A stretch of 64,000 bases of DNA from Macrobrachium rosenbergii (lineage: Eukaryota; Arthropoda; Malacostraca; Decapoda; Palaemonidae). Positions 57,196-64,000 of this stretch are shown one piece after another. The notes beneath the pieces are model-generated. The model ran no database searches and was not told where the DNA came from. It was given only the letters and a program-made list of their open reading frames with translations. Position 1 is the stretch's first letter; the number at the start of each line of letters is the position of its first letter. A program made the translations under genes and the position numbers. The stretch spans positions 52,882,798 through 52,946,797 of the forward strand of contig NC_089755.1 in the NCBI RefSeq assembly GCF_040412425.1. Direction: 5' to 3'.

Positions 57196-57649
57196 AACGA
57201 ATTATCTTTCATTAATGACCAGAGCATGACAAGCTCTCTGTTGTTTTATTCGTCTATGTAAACTCACGAATTAGAGACAAGAAAAACCTGTTTATAAAAT
57301 AGTCTCTTATTTCTATTAATATTCATGCAATCGCATAATTTTTAGTTGATTAAATACGAAAGAAACTAAAATTAAACAAAATGAAAAGATCTGTAACAAA
57401 ATCATTTCTTTTGTTGCAAAACCAGCTACGTTACACCTGACTGGTGCAACGAAGAGAAGAACATTGTTCAATGAATTTCTGAAGAGATTAAACGAATACA
57501 GTGGGCAGAAATAAACACCAATATGTTGCTAAAAAAAATTTCAATAACAACAGAAACATGGTTAATAACGACAATAACCATACGAAAAAAAGATAATGAA
57601 ATGCCCATAAGCTAAAAAAAAAAAAAAAAAAAAACTCCTGCCTACTATG
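57193..57649. other. unique AT-rich spacer
   Basis: A-run of about 20 at 57615-57634. No gene recognised. Confidence 0.35.
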
Positions 57650-57841
57650 CTGCCCTAAAATGGAAAACTGCAACATCTGCAAACACTAATACACAAATTA
57701 CTGCAGTTTCAGAATGATTCTTCAATGCTCTATTTAGGGTGTCCCATTTGCAGTATCTGCAAAATCAGTAGTAAGGCAAGGGAGTATCTACCATTTTTCT
57801 CAGTTTTGTATTTTTGCAGCTACTGCAGTCTTCCATTTCAG
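57650..57841 (+). mobile_element. family M TIR element, copy 3
   Basis: Left end CTGCCCTAAAATGGAAAACT; right end TTTTGCAGCTACTGCAGTCT then TCCATTTCAG (four bases of the TIR lost). TATG flanks both sides (57646-57649 and 57842-57845). About 45 bp shorter than copy 1 because the GAAATTGAGATATGCCACC stretch is deleted. Confidence 0.83.
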
Positions 57842-57966
57842 TATGGTTACATAAACTAACTCTCTGTCTCTCTCTCTTTCTCTCTGCAACAAAGAGTTCG
57901 TCAAAATATATCAGAACTAACCAGAAACATGTGGGTGTTGGATCTAATGCCTCGACGTCCAAGAAA

Positions 57967-58389
57967 TTAGTTAAACCAACATAGATACAAATCGGAGCCG
58001 CTTGGAGGTATCATCGAAGTTGGAAGAAAATATAGGTATCTATCGTAACCCTCATGTAAATTTGATGGAAATTGTGTGGTCAGGCATCGACATCGACCTA
58101 AATTTATGGTTAGGTTAAAGGGCAGCGAGAGTGTAAATGCAAATTCGAAAAATTCAGACCAAGAATTACCATCCATAATCAAGGGCAATGAGGACAGACT
58201 TTTATACAGAATTATATTAGGGTTATGACACATGAAGGCATGAGACGACAGCCAAACAGCTTTCACAAACGAATGAACAAATGTTCCTTCACTTAATGGA
58301 ACCGTCTTCGACTGCAAGTACAAATTTCTGTAGTCCACACAAGGCCAATTCTCGATTTTATCAGTACGGACAAAATTTCTTAAGAACAA
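57967..58389 (-). other. unassigned 140-codon open frame
   Basis: Minus-strand frame without simple repeats. I recognise no domain, signal peptide or known motif. Composition is not obviously protein-like, and the frame may be chance. Confidence 0.12.
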
Positions 58390-58497
58390 TTTAGGAAAAG
58401 TTTTCTGCCTGTCATTACCTTGGCGAATTATTACTAAACGAGATATTCGCGATTTTGCGCCTTGAAATTACTAGGATGCATCCTTCCATGTCTCTAA

Positions 58498-58652
58498 AGG
58501 CCTGGTCACACTAGGAAACGTTGTTTGGAAACAAAGTTTGCAAACTGTATGCAAACAGTTTCTTGGAAACTGTTTGTAAACAGTTTGCAGGGTGTTTCCA
58601 AACTGTCTGCAAACTCTGTTTCCAAACAATGTTTCCTAGCGTGGACAGGCCA
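58498..58652. mobile_element. 155-bp palindromic MITE, PIF/Harbinger-like
   Basis: Left end GGCCTGGTCACACTAGGAAA and right end TTTCCTAGCGTGGACAGGCC are inverted repeats, and pairing continues inward through TTGTTTGGAAAC and GTTTGCAAAC. TAA flanks both sides (58495-58497, 58653-58655). GGCC...CACAC ends and a 3-bp TWA duplication are typical of PIF/Harbinger; the assignment is inference. The inside is a series of GTTTGNAAACNGTTT words, so the element is almost wholly self-complementary. Confidence 0.8.
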
Positions 58653-58736
58653 TAAGATTTACAATTTTCACCTTGCTATTTTGCTGGAAATCCATGCTTG
58701 TTGATTTTTGTGCTGGTATTTTGCTTGTTGGATTCA

Positions 58737-58799
58737 GGGGATGGGGGAGGGAAGAGAGGGGAGGAAAGAGAGGGGAGAGGGGAGAGGGAAGGGGAGGAG
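58737..58799. repeat. polypurine G-rich tract
   Basis: About 60 bp of G and A with GGGG runs every 5-12 bp, similar to 5249-5482. Confidence 0.85.
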
Positions 58800-60099
58800 C
58801 AATATACACAATAAATGGTTTGCAAACGAAATGAAAATCGGAATCACTCGAAACGTCAAGAAAACAAATGGAAATAAAAAATATTTCTCTAGCAGAAACA
58901 TCATTGACTATACTTACGGATTTTACCGAAAAAAAAATGTATCTTGGAGTAGTATTAACAATTTCCTTCATCTCTTATTCTCCTTTCGTAAAGCAATCGC
59001 CCCAAATATGGATTAAACAAAGGAAGAAAACTGTTATACAAACATTCGTTATAGTTTCACCACGACAAAAGATAAAATATAAAATGTTATTATAATACTG
59101 ACCGGGAGTATCGTCACAAAGGAGATTTCAAGTTATAAGGGAAATGGCGATAAAAAGAGCGAAGAAAATTGCATTCAAGTGGCGGCGAAATTCAACAACA
59201 ACTCTGTCATCGTCAAGTGAAAGCATCAAAACACTGCATAGCCAGGAGAAACTGCCAATTAGATCGCAAAGAAAACATCAAAATATATGTCAAAGGACCG
59301 AAAAACAAAACTCAACCATGGCAGAGTGAGAGAGCAAAAAAAAAAAAAAAAAATTTTCCCTCGCCAGGAGAGGATGCAAAACATCGCCGGTAATCTCGGC
59401 CACCGTGAGGTGGTATCGTAAAACTATCATCGGTATCGCAAAACTATCATCATCGCACATCGGGAGAACAAGACTTCATCATCATCAACGCTAATGTAAC
59501 AAGACGCGGCCATCCCTGGAATGCAACGTTGCAACAAGAGGTCTTCCCGCTGTTTTTCAAAGGAAGGATTTTGATGAACGAGTCTATATGGTATCGACGC
59601 TCCGTCGGCCCTATTCTAATTCGCAGTGCTTCGAAGATCGGTAGCCTCATCACCACGCACGGACAGACACCGAATTAAATGCAGTTTTTCGCAGAGGCAC
59701 TCCGCCGTCGCCGGCTAAGTACACTGGACAGACCGCAGCCCAGGTAACAATCCGAACGCTCGTTTCTGGAGTCGGGTGCTTCATTCAACCCGGCACCATA
59801 ATTGGGGATAAGCAGCTTTGGGGCCCCATAGACGCAACCCTGATGACCCCGAGCTCAAAAACACATACTCTCGTGCTGGCTTAAGGACAGCTTAACTGGC
59901 CCACGAGGAAAACTTGAGAGAGCCCTTCGTTCTAAAAACAGCCTTGCAGATAAATCGCCGTGATTAGCGGACTTGGTCCCTTACGTCAACGCGAGTTCTC
60001 GGAAAAATGCAAATCGTTCGACTCTTAAACGAAAGAACATGAGATGATGCTACGTTAAGCAAAGCTGAAAATTAGGAACCAACACTCTCCCTCTACAAG
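58800..60099. other. unique sequence, no gene recognised
   Basis: Poly-A at 59337-59353. TCGTAAAACTATCATC and TCGCAAAACTATCATC repeat near 59415-59455. The 59450-59760 part is CpG-richer but has no recognisable frame. Confidence 0.35.
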
Positions 60100-60719
60100 A
60101 ATCCGTGGGGTGGAAAAACAACATTGACGATAGGAAGAACAACATTATAAAATCCATTAAGTATAAAACTATATAACGGACCCATGTAGCAAATAAAACC
60201 AGAGGCACAGAAGAGGCAAATAGAATCCGTGGGGTGGAAAAACAACATTGACGATAGGAAGAACAACATTATAAAATCCATTATGTATAAAACTATATAA
60301 CGGAACCATGTAGCAAATAAAACCAGAGGCACAGAAGAGGCAAATAGAATCCGTGGGGTGGAGAAACAACATTGACGATAGGAAGAACAACATTATAAAA
60401 TCCATTAAGTATAAAACTATATAACGGAACCATGTAGCAAATAAAATCAGAGGCACAGAAGAGGCAAATAGAATCCGTGGGGTGGAAAAACAACATTAAC
60501 GATACGAAGAACAACATTACAAAATGGATATTAAATATAAAACTATATAACGGAACCATGTAGCAAATAATATCAAAGGCGCAGAAGAGGCAAACAGAAT
60601 CCGTGGGGTGGAAAAACAACATTGACGATAGGAAGAACAACATTATAAAATCCATCAAGTATAAAATTATACATAATTAAACCATGCAGCAAATAAACAC
60701 AGAGGCACAGAAGAGGCAA
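60098..60719. repeat. 124-bp tandem repeat, 5 copies
   Basis: AATCCGTGGGGTGGAAAAAC starts at 60100, 60224, 60348, 60472 and 60598. Each unit goes on ATTGACGATAGGAAGAACAAC, CTATATAACGGAACCATGTA and AGGCACAGAAGAGGCAAA. Identity is very high in units 1-3 and lower in 4-5. Minus-strand frames with FICYMVPLYSFI words come from the repeat. Confidence 0.96.
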
Positions 60720-60752
60720 AGTGACAAAATCCAAAGATATGAAATTAAAAGG

Positions 60753-61199
<447 letters not shown>

Positions 61200-61270
61200 A
61201 GGTAAAAAATACGCCGAAGTTTCTTCGGCGCAATCGAGTTTTCTATACAGCCGCTACAGCGTACGATAGC
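61200..61270 (+). mobile_element. family A fragment, copy 6
   Basis: Only the first ~70 bp: GGTAAAAAATACGCCGAAG, TTTCTTCGGCGCAATCGAG, CTATACAGCCGCTACAGCG. It shows the perfect 8-bp form of the 5' hairpin (CGCCGAAG-TTT-CTTCGGCG). Confidence 0.8.
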
Positions 61271-61457
61271 TATTACTGGTCTATTTTTACTAAATTACAA
61301 CTACCAACTTATGTTTGCTTATAATTCTGAATACATTTTGATATCAATAAAAATTGTTCGCACAGCTGAATTTTTTTTTTTTTATTTATACTGTGACATT
61401 CAAACATGGCAATGAAGATGAAACTTGAAGCTTCGAAGCCTGCTTGTGGTATTTCAA

Positions 61458-61458
<1 letters not shown>

Positions 61459-61518
<60 letters not shown>
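61459..61518. repeat. (ATT)n microsatellite
   Basis: About 20 ATT units. Leu or Ile frames here are artefacts. Confidence 0.97.
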
Positions 61519-61520
<2 letters not shown>

Positions 61521-61880
61521 AAGAAGAACGCTGTGTTCTTATTCACTGGAAAAGGACTTATTTTCACTGGGAAAAAATTAAGCATGTTTTTTTTTTTTCA
61601 TAAGAAAAAAAAAAAGGCCTATTTTAATCCTACTGGGAAAACCAAAACTTATGTTAATATCCTAAAAAAAACTTCTAATTTGCAGGATAGGAAAAATAGC
61701 TTTGACTCTTTTCACTGCTAACGAAAAACCAAGACGTCTTCTACACTAGAAAAAGGAGATTATAGTTTGTTTAACTTGACAAAGAAAGCTGACGTTGTAT
61801 TGTTTGTAGTAAGTTTTAAAATAAAAAATGCGGTTTTCTTGCGCTGGGCAAAAAACACTGCAATAACTATTAAGGAGAAA
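61519..61880. other. unique sequence with weak repeat
   Basis: The words TTATTCACTGGAAAAGG, TTTTCACTGGGAAAAA, CCTACTGGGAAAACC, TTTTCACTGCTAACG and ACACTAGAAAAAGG suggest a decayed ~35-50 bp repeat. Confidence 0.4.
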
Positions 61881-61884
61881 ATAA

Positions 61885-62215
61885 AACTAAAAATAGTTAC
61901 CCTATGAGAATTATCATTAAAAAATAAAACTTTAATAATAATAATTACCCTACGAGAATTATCATTAAAAATAATAATTTTAATAATAATAATTACCCTA
62001 TCAGAATTATCATTAAAAAATAAAACTTTTAATAATAATAATTACCCTATCAGAATTGTCATTAAAGAAATAAAGGTTTTCTTAATAATAATTACCCTAT
62101 TAATAATAATTACCCTATGAGAATTATCATTAAAAAATAAAACATAATAATAATTACCCTATGAGAATTATCATTAAAAAATAAAACTTTTAGAATTATC
62201 ATTAAAAGCTATGCT
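61885..62215. repeat. ~50-bp AT-rich minisatellite, about 6 copies
   Basis: TAATAATAATTACCCTATGAG then AATTATCATTAAAAAATAAA with ACTTT recurs from about 61895 to 62205, with G/C and insertion variants. Confidence 0.9.
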
Positions 62216-62754
62216 TTTATTAGCAGGAAAAAAAAAGCGGAGGCTTAAATTTTCAGCATCTCAGCCCAAACCATATTTTACAATTAAGTGCACTAGCAAA
62301 GAACCAACAAGGAGATCTGAGAGGCCAACTTGATTAATGGATGAATGGGCAAGTTAAGAAATTATATTAAATAAAATTTCACGTCTCCACGTCATTCCCA
62401 CCTAATTACGTCCAACACTCGACAATGAATCGATAATGAATTCAACAGCCCGCCGATACCGAACTTTAAAATCCCAGCCCATAATTAATACAAATTTCAA
62501 TAAGCCAATCTCATCCATCACACACAATAAAAAAAAAAAAAAAAAAAAAAAGGTAGAGAACTCTTAATGCAAAAACGCCACATTAGTTCCAGATTCGTCC
62601 ATCAATGCTAATTAACAATCCCGGGCTGAGAGGCTGGAGATTTACCTAAATTAGTTCCACACCTCCGGGGCTGTGCGGACTTGCACATTATTAGGTGCGG
62701 CTATTAAAAGCAATGATGTTGGCTTTGACCTCAGCACTGTATACAGCATGCCAG

Positions 62755-62757
<3 letters not shown>
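62216..62757. other. unique spacer
   Basis: A-run of about 22 at 62529-62551. No gene recognised. Confidence 0.35.

Positions 62758-62822
<65 letters not shown>
62758..62822. repeat. (GA)n microsatellite
   Basis: About 32 GA units. Confidence 0.97.
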
Positions 62823-62828
<6 letters not shown>

Positions 62829-63239
62829 AATAACGAAGGGGTCACTTGAGGAATAATAACTGACAGACAGGGAAAAAGCTCTTAAACAGTAGTATGTTTC
62901 AAACACTAAAAGCGTTATCATCTTCAAATATGAAAAAATGCTGACGAGTCACACATAAATACACATGCCCACACTGATCTACAGACAGACAGACACAGAG
63001 ATAGATAGATAAATAGATAGAGAGACAGAGAAACTGAAAGGCCTAGTTCCTAAATCCTATCGTCAGTCTCCACAAGCTAACTATGCATTAGAAGGCTGTA
63101 CCACAGCCCCACACACGATGGCAAAGGTGAACGAGGAGGCAGAGCAATGATGTGTGATTAATAATTACCGTACTGCTGATGGCAAAAGGTCACTAGACGA
63201 GTGCGCATCCACAGCATAACAATAAGCCCCTATGTAGGA
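62823..63239. other. unique spacer
   Basis: GACA/GATA low complexity at 62984-63030. No gene recognised. Confidence 0.35.
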
Positions 63240-63447
63240 CAAGTAAAAAATGCGCAATCGAGTTTTCTGTACATCGTATAATCAAGGCCACAAAAAACAG
63301 ATCTATCTTTCCGTGGTCTCGGTATAATGATGTATGAGCCGCGGCCCATGAAACTTAAACCAAGTCCCGGTGGTGGCCTGGCCTATATCGTTGCCAGAAG
63401 CACGATCAGGGCTAACTTTAACCTGAAATAAAATCAAAACTACTGAC
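63240..63447 (+). mobile_element. family A, copy 7 (3' truncated, small hairpin lost)
   Basis: ACAAGTAAAAAATGCG joins directly to CAATCGAGTTTTCTGTACA, so the small hairpin has been removed exactly between two GCG copies. The middle (TTTCCGTGGTCTCGGTATAA, GAGCCGCGGCCCATGAAAC) is present. The element breaks in the first bases of the long hairpin (ACTACTGACGG). Confidence 0.83.
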
Positions 63448-63940
63448 GGACACACACAAGGGCAAATTCTCTTCATGGACACTTGCATATGATGATCTAC
63501 GGATGTGTCAAGTTTGACTGAAACCCTTTCAGTCGTACGGGAGCTACAATGACAAGGTATGTGTGACAGAAACACTGCTGCACAGAGAGAGACAGATAGC
63601 CTACCTTTCTACCAACTATGACTGAATGTCCTTCAGCCGTGAGCTGCGAGGATAAGGTTCAGTTTCACAGACACTTGACGGACAAATATAGTGCAAACAA
63701 GCACATGGACGATCGGCCTTTCCGGTGCAGTATGTCAGACAGACATCCTTCCAACCAAAGAGGAGTCGCAATACCGAATGTAAGTCTGACATACAGACGA
63801 TCTCCCTTCTACAGCCCTATGCACGTTACTCTGCATTGTACCAAGTCTGAAGGAAATCCCTTCAGTTGTGCAAGAAGAGTTTAGGAGACAAGGTAATTGT
63901 GACAGTTTGACAGGCAGACAGAGAGACAGACAAGAGGTAA
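63448..63940 (+). repeat. three related ~100-160 bp units ending in GACA-rich sequence
   Basis: CAAGTTTGACTGAAACCCTTTCAG (63510), ACTATGACTGAATGTCCTTCAG (63612) and CAAGTCTGAAGGAAATCCCTTCAG (63840) are each followed by a GACAAGGTA/GATAAGGTT word, then TGTGACAG or TTCACAGACA. The last runs into GACAGACAGAGAGACAGACA. Looks like a diverged dispersed repeat with a (GACA)n end. Confidence 0.6.
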
Positions 63941-64000
63941 GGGACTAAAACTCATGAATCCACAGCCAGTCCTTAAACAAATATACTGAAATGGACGGTC

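Noticed and set aside
57967..58389. 140-codon minus-strand frame as a gene
   Set aside because: No recognised motif and no supporting context.

Overview
This window looks like non-coding nuclear DNA from a crustacean, most likely a decapod and perhaps a palaemonid or penaeid shrimp. The evidence is indirect. It is dominated by long (GA)n/(CT)n, (TA)n, (ATT)n/(AAT)n, (GT)n and poly-A/T tracts. It carries tRNA-derived SINE copies with many neighbours of the same family, and the only clear protein-coding sequence is a non-LTR reverse transcriptase. There is no bacterial gene organisation, no operon, no CRISPR and no recognisable single-copy host gene. The taxon is an inference from repeat content; no marker gene is present to prove it.

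Layout. 0-3.2 kb: a 45-bp minisatellite (119-435), then a mosaic of a ~170-200 bp repeat that grades into a long 62-bp satellite (to 3155). 3.8-6.4 kb: microsatellites and short tandem duplications. 6.98-8.61 kb: a 5'-truncated RTE-like non-LTR retrotransposon with an intact RT domain, inserted in a (TA)n tract and flanked by a 10-bp target-site duplication. 9.6-11.2 kb: an 18-copy ~92-bp satellite. 12-18 kb: minisatellites and dispersed repeats (families A, C, D and a SINE). 19-36 kb: microsatellites, SINEs, a TIR element, hairpins and minisatellites of 26 and 33 bp. 37.3-39.5 kb: a 22-copy array whose ~65-bp core is separated by variable (ATT)n. 41-44 kb: some of the longest (TA)n tracts. 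45.4-48.6 kb: three more minisatellite arrays. 52.7-53.6 kb: faint remains of a second reverse transcriptase. 54-55.4 kb: a poly-A-punctuated minisatellite and a diverged duplication. 57.6-58.7 kb: two TIR elements. 60.1-60.7 kb: a five-copy 124-bp repeat. The end holds AT-rich minisatellites and copies of family A.

The dispersed elements fall into families named here: A (hairpin-bearing, ~310-410 bp, 7 copies), B (tRNA-derived SINE, 7 copies or fragments), C (~320 bp, 5 copies), D (3'-end-like segment with an (ATA)n tail, 5 units), M (TIR element of ~190-245 bp, 3 copies), and a single 155-bp PIF/Harbinger-like palindrome. Nothing here works together as a gene system. The RT element is the kind of enzyme source that could mobilise SINEs, but no 3'-end match between it and family B is visible. 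I found no convincing undescribed functional system. The most interesting signals are the two-hairpin architecture of family A, the higher-order structure of the 37-39 kb array, the mosaic at 0.68-1.56 kb, and the same-strand orientation of all A, C and M copies.
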